From positions 1 through 64,000 of the forward strand of contig UCOA01000002.1 in NCBI GenBank assembly GCA_900474095.1: a stretch of DNA of 64,000 nt, written 5' to 3'. The DNA is from Hyphomicrobiales bacterium. GTDB lineage: Bacteria; Pseudomonadota; Alphaproteobacteria; Rhizobiales; Rhizobiaceae. The position numbers were made by a program, and so were the translations under genes. Below, one piece after another: positions 45,991 to 55,619 of this stretch (the first letter of the stretch is position 1; each line of letters starts with the position of its first letter). The notes under the pieces are model-generated. The model had not been told where the DNA came from. It did not search any database and worked only from the letters and a program-made list of their open reading frames with translations.

Positions 45991-46157
45991 TTCCAAGCGG
46001 AACAGAAACACCGGGAAAAAGCGATAGATTGCGCAGGAAGATGTAGAAACGATCCTGTTCGTTAACGCATTTTTACCATGTTCGGCCGGATGATCCGTTC
46101 TAATCATGGTTAACGAACCATCAAGTCGGGCCATCCCCGCGACCTGGAGTATGACGC

Positions 46158-46985
46158 ATGTGCCGCTGGGCAGCCTATCGCGGGGAGCCGCTCTATCTGG
46201 AAGAACTGGTCTCCTCTCCGGCCCATTCCCTGATCGAGCAATCCCATTGCGCGACCCGCGCCAAGACGGCGACCAACGGCGATGGCTTCGGCATTGCTTG
46301 GTACGGTGATCATCCGGAGCCCGGCCGCTACCGCGACATCCTGCCCGCCTGGTCCGACTGCAACCTCAAAAGCATCGCCCGGCAGATTCGCTCGCCGCTG
46401 TTTCTCGCCCATGTACGAGCCGCAACCGGCGGCGGTACACGGCGCGACAATTGCCATCCTTTCGTCCACGGTCGCTGGTCCTTCATGCACAACGGCCAGA
46501 TCGGCGATTTCGAGCATCTGCGCCGGCCGATGGAGGCGATGCTCGACAACGATCTCTACGCTGCCCGCACCGGCTCCACCGACAGCGAGCTTCTGTTCCT
46601 GATGGCGCTGCAATTCGGCCTTGAGACTGATCCGCTCGGCGCTATCGCCGAGACGCTGGCCTTCATCGAACGATTGGCCGAGCGTCTGGAGCGCAAGGTT
46701 CTCGTCCGCTTCACAGCTGCCCTTTCTGACGGCCATGATCTCTACGCCGTGCGCTACGCCTCCGACTGGAAGGCGCCGACGCTTTACGCCGCGCCGATGG
46801 GACCGAGTGGCGGCTATTGCCTCGTTTCCGAGCCGCTCAACGACGATGACAACGCCTGGGTAGAAATTCCGGACGGCACGGCTGTCATTGTTGGCGAAAA
46901 CGGCGTCGACGTCCGCCTGTTCGGTACGCAGGGTGCCGCGCCGAGCACTGATCGCATAGGCCGGGTAGCGTCAGGAAAAATGTGA
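46158..46985 (+). CDS. Class II glutamine amidotransferase (YafJ/EgtC-like)
   Basis: This 275-residue protein begins MCRWAAYRG, with Cys2 as the N-terminal nucleophile of Ntn amidotransferases, followed by NGDGFGIAWYG and the LAHVRAATGG active-site strand. It is a stand-alone glutaminase domain like E. coli YafJ or EgtC; the partner reaction is unknown. Its 3' end overlaps the end of coaBC by 15 bases, tail to tail. Confidence 0.9.
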   Translation: MCRWAAYRGEPLYLEELVSSPAHSLIEQSHCATRAKTATNGDGFGIAWYGDHPEPGRYRDILPAWSDCNLKSIARQIRSPLFLAHVRAATGGGTRRDNCHPFVHGRWSFMHNGQIGDFEHLRRPMEAMLDNDLYAARTGSTDSELLFLMALQFGLETDPLGAIAETLAFIERLAERLERKVLVRFTAALSDGHDLYAVRYASDWKAPTLYAAPMGPSGGYCLVSEPLNDDDNAWVEIPDGTAVIVGENGVDVRLFGTQGAAPSTDRIGRVASGKM

Positions 46986-48176
46986 CGCGATCAGCCGGCC
47001 GAGCCGTTCGGCGACCGCCTGCTTGTCCATGTCCGGCCAGTCCTCGTCACCTGTCTTGCCGATGACCTTCACGGTATTGCGGTCGCCGCCCATGATGCCG
47101 GTGTGAGGCGAGACATCGTTGGCGACGATGTAATCGGCACCCTTCCTCTCCAGTTTGGAGCGACCATTCTCGGCAACATTCTGCGTTTCAGCGGCAAAGC
47201 CGACGACCAGCTTTGGTCGCTTGGCATGGTGGCCGACGGTCTTCAGGATATCCGGGTTTTCGGTCAGCTGCAGCGGTGGCGGCGCTTCGCCGGGCTTTTT
47301 CTTGATCTTGTTGCCAGCAGCGCTCGCCGCGCGCCAGTCGGCGACGGCGGCGACCATCACGGCAATATCGGCGGGCAGCGCGGCAATCACGGCATCGCGC
47401 ATCTCTTCGGCGCGCTCGACACGGATGACCGACACGCCCTTCGGATCGGCGATCGTCACCGGGCCGGAGACCAGCGTCACATCGGCGCCGAGCCGGGCAA
47501 GCTCTGCGGCAATCGCATGCCCCTGTTTTCCTGACGAGCGGTTGGCGATGTAGCGCACGGGGTCGATAGGCTCATGTGTCGGGCCAGAGGTGACGATGGC
47601 TTTCTTTCCTGCGAGCGGCTTTGGCTCGGTTTCGAAAAGCGCCTCGACGGCAGCAGCGATCTCCAGCGGCTCGGCCATACGGCCTTGACCCTTTTCGCCG
47701 CTTTCGGCCATTTCACCGGACGCCGGGCCAATGAAGCGAATGCCATCGGCAACAAGCGTCGCGTGGTTGCGGCGGGTGGCCGGATGCGACCACATCTTCG
47801 GGTTCATGGCGGGAGCGGCGAGGACCGGCCTATCGGTTGCAAGAAGAACGGTGGAGGCCAGATCGTCAGCAAGGCCGTGCGCCATTTTTGCCATCAGATC
47901 TGCGGTGGCAGGCGCGATCAGGACCAGATCACAATCGCGGGCAAGCCGGATATGCCCCACATCCTGTTCGTCCTCCCGGGAAAACAGATCGGTAAACACC
48001 TTGTCGGCGGCGAGCGCGCCGACCGCAAGCGGCGTGACGAAGGCCTGCGCTCCAGCGGTCATCACCGGACGGACCAAGGCACCACGTTCCCGCAGCCGGC
48101 GGATGAGATCGAGGCTCTTATAGGCCGCGATGCCGCCGGAGATGATGAGCAGGATGCGTTTTCCCTGAAGTGTCAT
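46971..48176 (-). CDS. coaBC: Bifunctional CoaBC (Dfp)
   Basis: CoaB joins 4'-phosphopantothenate and cysteine; CoaC decarboxylates the product, two steps of coenzyme A synthesis. This 401-residue protein has the FMN-binding CoaC part first (IISGGIAAYKSLDLIRRL; APAMNPKMW) and the CoaB part from about residue 190 (VTSGPTHEPIDPVRYIANRSSGKQG). It is the usual arrangement, conserved near ubiB and ubiE in rhizobia. Confidence 0.96.
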   Translation of the reverse strand: MTLQGKRILLIISGGIAAYKSLDLIRRLRERGALVRPVMTAGAQAFVTPLAVGALAADKVFTDLFSREDEQDVGHIRLARDCDLVLIAPATADLMAKMAHGLADDLASTVLLATDRPVLAAPAMNPKMWSHPATRRNHATLVADGIRFIGPASGEMAESGEKGQGRMAEPLEIAAAVEALFETEPKPLAGKKAIVTSGPTHEPIDPVRYIANRSSGKQGHAIAAELARLGADVTLVSGPVTIADPKGVSVIRVERAEEMRDAVIAALPADIAVMVAAVADWRAASAAGNKIKKKPGEAPPPLQLTENPDILKTVGHHAKRPKLVVGFAAETQNVAENGRSKLERKGADYIVANDVSPHTGIMGGDRNTVKVIGKTGDEDWPDMDKQAVAERLGRLIASHFS

Positions 48177-48260
48177 GACGCCCGTCTTTTTCTACCGTGT
48201 TATGGCCGGACCGTAGCCGAGAGGCATGCCATGCGCAATCGGCCGCACCATTTCCGAAAC

Positions 48261-48683
48261 TCAATGGCCGTGATGGGTGCACTGGCCATGATCGGCAAGC
48301 ACCTCGATCACCCGGCACTGATCAACGCGGCCGTGGCCGCAGTCCTCCACCATCATTTCCAGTTCCGCCTTCAGCGCCGTCAGGCTGCGGATGCGCTGCT
48401 TCACCTCGACGAGACGAGCCTTGGCGATGGCGTCGGCAGAGGCGCAGGGCTGCAAAGGATTGTCCTGCAGGCTCAGAAGCGTGCGGATCGCCTCGATCTC
48501 GAAGCCGAGTTCGCGTGCATGGCGGATGAAGGTGAGGCGATCGAGATCGGATTGCTCATAGGCGCGCTGGTTGCCCTCGCTGCGGCCGGGCGTGCGAAGC
48601 AGGCCGATGCCCTCGTAATACCGGATCGTCGGCACCTTGACGCCGCTCTGGCGAGCCGCCTCGCCGATCGTGATCTTTTTCAT
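48261..48683 (-). CDS. MerR-family metal sensor (ZntR/CadR type)
   Basis: This 140-residue protein has an N-terminal MerR winged helix (TIGEAARQSGVKVPTIRYYEGIGLL) and a dimerisation helix. Cysteines at 80, 115, 123 and 135 with His117 are close to the Zn(II) ligands of E. coli ZntR. It is divergent from the P-type ATPase gene and shares a MerR-type operator with it. Zn(II) and/or Cd(II) or Pb(II) is the likely signal. Confidence 0.9.
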   Translation of the reverse strand: MKKITIGEAARQSGVKVPTIRYYEGIGLLRTPGRSEGNQRAYEQSDLDRLTFIRHARELGFEIEAIRTLLSLQDNPLQPCASADAIAKARLVEVKQRIRSLTALKAELEMMVEDCGHGRVDQCRVIEVLADHGQCTHHGH

Positions 48684-48693
48684 GGTTTTCCTC

Positions 48694-48724
48694 TTGCACC
48701 TCTAGTCGCTAGAGGATGTAGGAA
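48694..48724 (+). promoter_or_regulatory. MerR-type promoter of the P-type ATPase gene
   Basis: -35 TTGCAC (48694-48699) and -10 TAGGAA (48719-48724) are separated by a 19-base spacer, longer than normal as in MerR-activated promoters. It contains most of the perfect 7-bp palindrome CCTCTAG-TCG-CTAGAGG (48699-48715). The -10 is weak, as expected of an activated promoter. Confidence 0.75.
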
Positions 48725-48765
48725 GGATGCCACGGTTTGACAAGCAAGCAAGCAGGAAGCGGATC

Positions 48766-51054
48766 ATGGCGGAGCCGACACAGACACGGTACCGGGTTGA
48801 GGGCATGGACTGCGCCAGTTGCGCAGCCAAGATCGACACCGCGGTGCGGCGCATGCCGGGCGTCGAGGACGTATCCGTGTCGGTAACCGCAGGCACGATG
48901 ACCGTGCGGCACAACGGGGCGAGCGACCTGTCGGCTATTGCGAGGAAGGTGACGGGTCTCGGCTATTCCGTCGCCGAGTTGGCGGGAAAATCGACAAATC
49001 CGGTTCCGATGCCCGCGCATGCGTCCTGCGGACAGGACCATGGTCATCGCGAACACGCGCACGAGCATCACCAAGCTCACAATCACCCGAACCCCACGAG
49101 CCACACCCATAGCCACGCCGGACACCCGGCTTCGACCGGCTCGCCGCGAGCGGAAGGCCTTCACGGCTACGACCACGGGCCGGCAACCGGTCCGTGGTGG
49201 GCAAGCAGGAAGGGCAAGCTGACCATTTTCTCCGGAGCAGCGCTCGTAGCCGCCTGTGCGGTCGGCCATCTCGTTCCATCCGTCACGCCGTACGCCTTCG
49301 TCGTTGCCATGCTGATCGGACTAGTGCCGATTGCCCGCCGCGCGATCATGGCAGCAATGGCCGGCACGCCGTTTTCCATTGAGATGCTGATGACCATCGC
49401 CGCCCTCGGCGCGGTGATCATCGATGCCGGTGAAGAGGCGGCCGCCGTCGTCTTCCTTTTTCTGGTCGGCGAACTGCTGGAGGGCGTGGCGGCAGGCAAG
49501 GCGCGCCAGAGCATCCAGTCCCTGGCTGCGCTGGTGCCGAAGGAGGCGCTGCTTGAACGGAACGGTCAGACGCGCACCGTTCCGGCCGAAAGCCTGGCCG
49601 TGGGCGCCACCATTCTCATCCGTCCCGGTGACCGCATCTCTGCCGACGGGGTGATCCTTTCGGGCGAAAGCGCCATCGACGAAGCTCCGGTGACTGGCGA
49701 AAGCACACCGGTGCGCAAGAGCGTCAATGACACGGTTTTCGCAGGCACGATCAACGGCGACGCCGCCTTGCGCGTGCTTGTCACGGCGACTGCCGCCGAC
49801 AACACCATCGCCCGTGTCGTCAAACTGGTGGAAGAGGCACAGGAATCCAAGGCGCCGACGGAGCGCTTTGTCGACCGGTTCTCTCGCTACTACACGCCGT
49901 GCGTGATGGTGGTGGCCGCGTTGGTTGCGATTATTCCGCCGCTTTTGCTGGGAGGAATCTGGGGTGAATGGGTCTACAAGGGACTTGCAATCCTGCTCAT
50001 AGGCTGCCCCTGCGCGCTGGTCATCTCGACGCCAGCCGCCATCGCCGCCTCGCTTTCTGCCGGTGCCCGGCGCGGCCTGCTGATGAAGGGCGGGGCGGTG
50101 CTGGAGACGCTGGGCACGATCAATACGGTGGCGCTCGACAAGACCGGCACGTTGACCGAAGGTAAGCCGAAAGTGACCGATGTCATCGGTTTCGGCCATT
50201 CGCAGGCTGAGGTCCTGACCTTCGCGGCGGCGCTGGAAACTGGATCGAGCCATCCGCTCGCCAAGGCGATTCTCGACCGCGCGGCCGCGGACAAGCTAAC
50301 AATTCCCACTGCGTCCGAGGCCAAGGCTCTGGGCGGCAAAGGCATGACCGCAACCGTAGGCATCAACCCGGTCTTTCTCGGGTCACCACAGGCGGCGGGC
50401 GAGCACGTGGCGCTCTCGATTGAACAGTCGGCTCTTATCACGGCACTGAACGACGAGGGCAAGACAGTCTCCGTGCTGATCATCAACGATACGCTTGCAG
50501 GCGCCATTGCGATGCGCGACGAGCCGCGCGCGGATGCGAAATCCGGGTTGAAGGCGCTGACGGATGCCGGTGTCCGGATCGTCATGCTGACGGGCGACAA
50601 CAGGCGGGCGGCATCGGTCGTCGCGAGCGAGCTCGGCATCGAGGTACGCGCCGAGTTGATGCCGCAAGACAAGCAGCGGATCGTCGGCGAACTCAAGCGC
50701 GAAGGTCTCATCGTCGCCAAGGTCGGCGATGGTATCAACGACGCGCCGGCGTTGGCGGCAGCCGATATCGGCATCGCGATGGGCGGCGGCACCGACGTGG
50801 CGCTCGAAACCGCCGATGCCGCTGTCCTTCATGGAAGGGTCGGCGATGTCGCCGAGTTGATCAAGCTCTCGAAGCGCACGATGACCAATATCCGCCAGAA
50901 TATCACCATCGCTCTCGGCTTGAAGGCGGTGTTCCTGGTGACCACAATTGCTGGCATTACCGGGCTCTGGCCGGCAATCCTTGCCGATACGGGTGCGACG
51001 GTGCTGGTGACGATCAACGCTCTCAGGCTGCTCGCCCCAGCGCGGAACGCCTGA
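48766..51054 (+). CDS. Zn/Cd/Pb-exporting P-type ATPase with His-rich region
   Basis: This 762-residue P1B ATPase has an N-terminal heavy-metal domain with GMDCASC (residues 13-19), then a His-rich linker with 15 His between residues 85 and 137. Transmembrane metal site CPCAL, phosphorylation loop DKTGTLTEG, and the GDGINDAPAL hinge follow. CPC plus the divergent ZntR-like MerR gene points to Zn/Cd/Pb export (ZntA/CadA group). ATG at 48766 chosen; upstream codons lie in the promoter. Confidence 0.92.
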   Translation: MAEPTQTRYRVEGMDCASCAAKIDTAVRRMPGVEDVSVSVTAGTMTVRHNGASDLSAIARKVTGLGYSVAELAGKSTNPVPMPAHASCGQDHGHREHAHEHHQAHNHPNPTSHTHSHAGHPASTGSPRAEGLHGYDHGPATGPWWASRKGKLTIFSGAALVAACAVGHLVPSVTPYAFVVAMLIGLVPIARRAIMAAMAGTPFSIEMLMTIAALGAVIIDAGEEAAAVVFLFLVGELLEGVAAGKARQSIQSLAALVPKEALLERNGQTRTVPAESLAVGATILIRPGDRISADGVILSGESAIDEAPVTGESTPVRKSVNDTVFAGTINGDAALRVLVTATAADNTIARVVKLVEEAQESKAPTERFVDRFSRYYTPCVMVVAALVAIIPPLLLGGIWGEWVYKGLAILLIGCPCALVISTPAAIAASLSAGARRGLLMKGGAVLETLGTINTVALDKTGTLTEGKPKVTDVIGFGHSQAEVLTFAAALETGSSHPLAKAILDRAAADKLTIPTASEAKALGGKGMTATVGINPVFLGSPQAAGEHVALSIEQSALITALNDEGKTVSVLIINDTLAGAIAMRDEPRADAKSGLKALTDAGVRIVMLTGDNRRAASVVASELGIEVRAELMPQDKQRIVGELKREGLIVAKVGDGINDAPALAAADIGIAMGGGTDVALETADAAVLHGRVGDVAELIKLSKRTMTNIRQNITIALGLKAVFLVTTIAGITGLWPAILADTGATVLVTINALRLLAPARNA

Positions 51055-51084
51055 CATCAGGTCTCTCGCTGGGCGTGGCCGTGA

Positions 51085-53031
51085 TCAGGCCGAGGCCAGC
51101 GCCACGGCCGGTTGCAGGCGCGAGGCATTGTAGGCGGGCAGGTAGCCGAACACCAGGCCTGTCAGGAAGGCGCTGGCGAAGGCGAGGATGACCGGCCCCG
51201 GCGCGAAGCTGACCGCGATGCCGAAAGCCTGCGCGACGGCGCCGATGGAGAGGCCGAGACCCACGCCGATCAGCCCGCCGAGCGCGGAGACGACCAGCGC
51301 CTCGACGATGAACTGGGTGAGGATATCGCGGGCCCGCGCACCGGTTGCCATGCGGATACCGATCTCGCGGGTGCGCTCGGTGACGGAGACGAGCATGATG
51401 TTCATCACGCCGATGCCGCCGACGAGCAGCGAGATCGCCGCAATCGACCCAAGGAAGACCTTGAGGATGTTCGAGGTCTCGGTAAAAGTCTCGCGGATCG
51501 CCGCCATATTGACGATCTGCGTATCCTGCCGCTTGTGGCGCTCGTCGAGCAGGGTCTGGATCTGGTCCTGCGTCACGTTAATGCCGCTGTCGTCCTTCAC
51601 CTGCACGGTGATGGAGCGGACGTTTCGCGCGCCGAACAGGCGCAGGTTGCCGGTCGAGAGCGGCACCAGCACGGTGTCGTCCTGATCGTTGCCGCCGGCG
51701 CTCGCGCCCTTCTTCGACATGACGCCGATGACCTGGAACGGGATGTTCTTGATGAGGATATACTGGCCGAGCGGATCAGCTCCGTCCGGGAACAGGGTAT
51801 CCGCAACGGTGCGACCGAGAACGGCGACGGTCGCATAGGCTTCCATGTCGGATTTTTCCAGGAAGGCGCCATCCTCGACGGTCCAGGACTTCGCCTGCGG
51901 AAACTGCGGAACCGTGCCGTTGACGGTCGTCTGGGTATCGAGATTGGCGGCGCGCACGGTCAGTGTGCTCGACATTTCCGGCACGGCGAAACTGATGTTC
52001 GGCAGCTGCAGAATGGCGTCGGCATCGGATGGAACGAGCGAGACGATGCTGCCCCCTTCCCCACCGCGGAAATTGGCCATGTTCGGCCGCACCACAAGAA
52101 GATCCGAGCCCATGGCCGCAATACGGTTGAGCACGGAATCCTGCGCCCCGGTGCCGATGGCGAGCATGGCAACGACGGAGCTGACGCCGATGACGATGCC
52201 GAGCAGCGTCAGAATGGTGCGGAAAAGATTGGCGCGCAGTGCGCGCAACGACATCCGCACGGCCTCCGCCACGTCAGTGACGATCGCGGCCTTGCCTGCG
52301 GTTCTTGCCGCCAATACGGGTTTGGTGCGGCCGATCCAGCGGACATTGCCGGGGATGCGATCGGCGACGATCAAGCCGTCGCTGATCTCGACGACGCGGT
52401 CGGCAGATTCGGCGAGTTCCGGCGCATGGGTGATGATGATGACGGTGTGGCCCTCATCGTTCATCTGCCGTAACGTGGCCATCACCTCCCTGCCGCTCTG
52501 GCTGTCGAGCGCACCGGTCGGCTCGTCGGCAAGAATGATCTGGCCGCCATTCATCAGCGCGCGGGCGATCGAGACTCGCTGCTGCTGGCCGCCGGAGAGC
52601 TGGTTGGGAAGATGGTCGAGGCGGTCGCCAAGCCCGAGTGACGTAAGCAACATTTCGGCCCGATCGCGTCGGTGACGCGCCGGCATGCCGGCATAGATGG
52701 CGGGGATCTCGACGTTTTCCCGCGCGGTTGCCGTCGGCACCAGATTGTAGCTCTGGAAGACGAAGCCGAACATCTGGCGGCGGCGCGCGGCCAACTGGTC
52801 GGCATTGAAATCCGACACGTCCTCGCCTTCCAGCAGATATCGGCCACCCGTCGGCGTATCGAGGCAGCCGAGGATGTTCATCAGCGTCGACTTGCCCGAG
52901 CCGGAGGCGCCGACGATGGCGACGAACTCGCCCGGCTGGATATCGAGCGAGACGCCGCGCAGCACGTCGACGGCAACATCGCCATTGACGAAGGTCTTGC
53001 GGATATCCTTGAGCGATATGAGCGCGGTCAC
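51085..53031 (-). CDS. macB: MacB-type ABC exporter (ATPase-permease fusion)
   Basis: This 648-residue protein, the same length as E. coli MacB, has an N-terminal ATPase (Walker [10 protein letters not shown], signature LSGGQQQR, Walker [12 protein letters not shown]). Four transmembrane helices and a large periplasmic MacB_PCD domain follow, with the FtsX permease end. The GTG start at 53031 has GAGGGT upstream; the longer frame to 53268 overlaps the adaptor gene and has no family match. MacB works with MacA and an outer-membrane channel; no TolC-like gene is here. Confidence 0.92.
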   Translation of the reverse strand: MTALISLKDIRKTFVNGDVAVDVLRGVSLDIQPGEFVAIVGASGSGKSTLMNILGCLDTPTGGRYLLEGEDVSDFNADQLAARRRQMFGFVFQSYNLVPTATARENVEIPAIYAGMPARHRRDRAEMLLTSLGLGDRLDHLPNQLSGGQQQRVSIARALMNGGQIILADEPTGALDSQSGREVMATLRQMNDEGHTVIIITHAPELAESADRVVEISDGLIVADRIPGNVRWIGRTKPVLAARTAGKAAIVTDVAEAVRMSLRALRANLFRTILTLLGIVIGVSSVVAMLAIGTGAQDSVLNRIAAMGSDLLVVRPNMANFRGGEGGSIVSLVPSDADAILQLPNISFAVPEMSSTLTVRAANLDTQTTVNGTVPQFPQAKSWTVEDGAFLEKSDMEAYATVAVLGRTVADTLFPDGADPLGQYILIKNIPFQVIGVMSKKGASAGGNDQDDTVLVPLSTGNLRLFGARNVRSITVQVKDDSGINVTQDQIQTLLDERHKRQDTQIVNMAAIRETFTETSNILKVFLGSIAAISLLVGGIGVMNIMLVSVTERTREIGIRMATGARARDILTQFIVEALVVSALGGLIGVGLGLSIGAVAQAFGIAVSFAPGPVILAFASAFLTGLVFGYLPAYNASRLQPAVALASA

Positions 53032-53041
53032 AACAGTACCC

Positions 53042-54304
53042 TCAGAACATCGGCGGCATGCCGCCCATGCCGCGACGGGAATTGGACCGGCTGGATGAGG
53101 ACGCCGCCTTGTCAGCCGAGCCGGCGCCGACCACGACGGCGTCGTTTTCGGAAAGACCCTGCTTGATCTCGACACGCACGCGGTTGCGGATACCGGTCTC
53201 GACCTTGCGGGGCTCGCGGGCGCCGGAGGCGGTGACGACGGTGACTTCGCCGGACTTGTCATCGACACCGGAACGGACCGCTGCGACGGGGACCGTCAGC
53301 ACGTTCCTGGCCGACGATTGCACGAAGAAAACCTGCGCCGTCATGTTCATCATCAGTGTACCCTCCGGGTTGGGCACGTCGAACAGGGCGTAATAAAGCA
53401 CGACGTTGTTTTCGGTCGACGGCGTCGGCTTGATCTGGCGCAGCTTGCCGGGGTAGCGCTTGCCGGGCTGGCCGAGCAGCGTGAAATAGGCGTCCATGCC
53501 GGTCTTCAGCTTGCCGACGTCGGCTTCCGATACCTCCGCCTCGACCGTCATCGTCGAGAGATCACCGATCGTGACGATCGTCGGCGCCGTCTGGTTGGCG
53601 TTCAGCGTCTGGCCCTCCGTGGCCGACGTATTGACGACCGTGCCGGTCATCGGCGCATAAATCTTGGTATAGCCGAGGCTGATGCGCGCATCCTTCAGCG
53701 TTGCCTGTTGCTTACGGATCTGGGCCCGCAACGCGTCGACATTGGCCTCGGCCGACGCGAGTGCGGCAATCGCCTCGTCGAGGGCGGACTGGGCGGCACT
53801 ATTGCCGGCGACAAGCGCGCGCTGGCGCGTCAGGTTGGCCACGGAGAGGACGACCTGTGCATTCTTGTCGATCATCTGGGCCTTGAGATTGGCAAGCTCG
53901 GCCTCGGCAATCTCGATCTGCGTTTCGATCGAGGCGCTATCGATCTCGGCGATCAACTGCCCTTGTTTGACGTTGTCGCCGATCTCGACCTTCAGGCTTT
54001 TCAGCTGGCCGGAGACCTGAGCGCCGACATCGACATCCTTGATCGGACTTAACAGCCCCGTTGCCGTGACGCTGTTTTCGATATCGCCTCGCAACGGCGT
54101 CTCGGTAACGACCATATCGGTGGTGCTCTGTTTCCCATAGGTCGACCAGCCGTACCAGCCAGCGCCAACGGCGGCGAGCAGAACCGGCAGGATCAACCAC
54201 CACGGTCGCGATCGGGCGCGTTTCTTGACTGCTGGCGCGGGCTGAGCAATGGGCTCCTCGTCCTCGACGATCGCGGGGGCAATTTTCCAGTTGGCATCCG
54301 CCAT
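53042..54304 (-). CDS. macA: MacA-like periplasmic adaptor (membrane fusion protein)
   Basis: This 420-residue protein has an N-terminal membrane anchor (residues about 32-55). A barrel-sandwich hybrid/lipoyl domain ([31 protein letters not shown]), a coiled-coil hairpin (residues about 115-190) and a beta-barrel domain follow. This is the adaptor of tripartite ABC exporters. It lies 10 bases before the macB start and is co-transcribed. A Ser/Arg-rich C-terminus is not conserved. The substrate is not predictable. Confidence 0.9.
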   Translation of the reverse strand: MADANWKIAPAIVEDEEPIAQPAPAVKKRARSRPWWLILPVLLAAVGAGWYGWSTYGKQSTTDMVVTETPLRGDIENSVTATGLLSPIKDVDVGAQVSGQLKSLKVEIGDNVKQGQLIAEIDSASIETQIEIAEAELANLKAQMIDKNAQVVLSVANLTRQRALVAGNSAAQSALDEAIAALASAEANVDALRAQIRKQQATLKDARISLGYTKIYAPMTGTVVNTSATEGQTLNANQTAPTIVTIGDLSTMTVEAEVSEADVGKLKTGMDAYFTLLGQPGKRYPGKLRQIKPTPSTENNVVLYYALFDVPNPEGTLMMNMTAQVFFVQSSARNVLTVPVAAVRSGVDDKSGEVTVVTASGAREPRKVETGIRNRVRVEIKQGLSENDAVVVGAGSADKAASSSSRSNSRRGMGGMPPMF

Positions 54305-54476
54305 TCAAGCATCTCTCAGACTATTTTGACATCGGGCCGAACAATTCCCGAAACCAGCTAACTTGAAACTACGCCTTAATGAGGCCCAGCGGCATGAAAT
54401 CTTTGTAATGTTTCCTATTTTTCGGTTCACAATGTTTTCGCGGCCATTCCCTCGTCTTCCGAGCCAGCCAGGCAAC

Positions 54477-54505
54477 GAAAAACCGGCGGTGGATGCCGCC
54501 GGTTT
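54477..54505 (-). terminator. Intrinsic terminator after the Gly/His/Tyr-rich protein gene
   Basis: AAACCGGCGG (54480-54489) pairs with CCGCCGGTTT (54496-54505) around a six-base loop. On the minus strand it is followed by TTTTTCG. It lies 31 bases past the stop at 54536. Confidence 0.75.
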
Positions 54506-54535
54506 CGCCAGTGCTGCTCTGCCGGGGAGGCCGGA

Positions 54536-54778
54536 TCAGTTGCAGACCCTGATGCGCTTGACGACCAGATTGCCGTAATAGTCGTATTTGCGGACCTTCT
54601 TGATCCAGCAATGGGGCTCGTAATAGCTCTTGTAGTAGTGGCGCTTGTGACCGTAGTGGTGCCCACCGTGATAGCCGTCGTGATAGCCGCCGCCGTAGTA
54701 ACCGCCGGCTTGGGATGGGGCTGCGAAAGAAAGAGCCGCGCCAGCGGCAACGATGGAAGCGATGATCAGTTTACGCAT
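54536..54778 (-). CDS. Small secreted Gly/His/Tyr-rich protein
   Basis: This 80-residue protein has a signal peptide (MRKLIIASIVAAGAALSFAA, cleavage near SQA). Its mature region is rich in Gly, His and Tyr (GGYYGGGYHDGYHGGHHYGHK), then a conserved C-terminal part with Cys pairs (PHCWIKKVRKYDYYG, RIRVCN). AAGGAG nine bases before the ATG at 54778 and a terminator downstream support a real gene. Rhizobial genomes carry many such small proteins of unknown role; metal binding is possible from the His content. Confidence 0.85.
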   Translation of the reverse strand: MRKLIIASIVAAGAALSFAAPSQAGGYYGGGYHDGYHGGHHYGHKRHYYKSYYEPHCWIKKVRKYDYYGNLVVKRIRVCN

Positions 54779-54886
54779 GATTGTCTCTCCTTGAGCAATG
54801 GCTGGATGAGCCCGCCTCATCCTTGAGAAGGACAATCTCATGTCCGGGCAAACCGCGCAGTTCCCAATGGAACAGGGTGCCGGCGC

Positions 54887-55417
54887 TTATGATTTTCTGA
54901 TCCGCGCCATGGCCACCACATCCGAGAATTTTCCGTCACGGAACGCGTAGGCCTTGTGAACCCCCTCGGCTTCAAAGCCGAAACTCTCATAAAGGGTGAT
55001 CGCCGCGGTGTTGTCGGTAAAGACGGTCAGCTCGATGCGCGTAATGTTCAGCCATTTGTCCGCGGCATCGAGAATTTCCAGCATCAGCGCCTTGCCGACA
55101 CCCCGCCTTCGATGATCATCGTGGATGCTGATGCCGAGCACGGCCGCATGGTACCGGCGGTCCCTTTGCCGATGGAGCCCGGCAACGCCCAGAATGATCC
55201 CGCTTCGCTCGGCGACGATGCGCAATCCGCCATCCGCCGGTGCCTCCAGCCACGTGCGGGTCTGCTCGGGATTGGCATGGGGGAGGCGCAAAGTGCCGTA
55301 CCGCACACCCGGCAGGTTCATGATGGCAGCAATCTGCTCATAATCATCGGGACGCGAGGCACGAATATGCAGAGCCTCGGTCAATGGCGGTGCGGGTGCT
55401 GTTTCAGATTGCTTCAT
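54887..55417 (-). CDS. GNAT-family N-acetyltransferase
   Basis: This 176-residue protein has the acetyl-CoA binding loop in DDHRRRGVGKALM (residues about 103-115) and the typical FTDNTAAITLYESFGFEAEG ending, as in RimJ/RimL- or YhhY-like enzymes. The substrate is unknown. It stands alone between the Gly/His/Tyr gene and ubiB. Confidence 0.88.
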   Translation of the reverse strand: MKQSETAPAPPLTEALHIRASRPDDYEQIAAIMNLPGVRYGTLRLPHANPEQTRTWLEAPADGGLRIVAERSGIILGVAGLHRQRDRRYHAAVLGISIHDDHRRRGVGKALMLEILDAADKWLNITRIELTVFTDNTAAITLYESFGFEAEGVHKAYAFRDGKFSDVVAMARIRKS

Positions 55418-55619
55418 GACGATCCTCGTCTTTGATGCGAGGAAGGAAGAAGCGCTGCGACCCTACCTGCCTCGGCAGGGTCCACAGGATGAAAGCGCTC
55501 TTAGCTCAGCACTGATCCCGCGCACCCTTGAGGGTACGTGCAGGTCATCACAAGGTGAGTGGTCGCGCGTTTCATCAGCAGACTGTAGCGGCTTCCGCCA
55601 TAAAGGCAAGAACTGCCTC

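Noticed and set aside
53032-53268. N-terminal extension of MacB
   Set aside because: It overlaps the macA 3' end and is Ser/Pro/Arg-rich without homology; the GTG at 53031 gives the standard MacB length.
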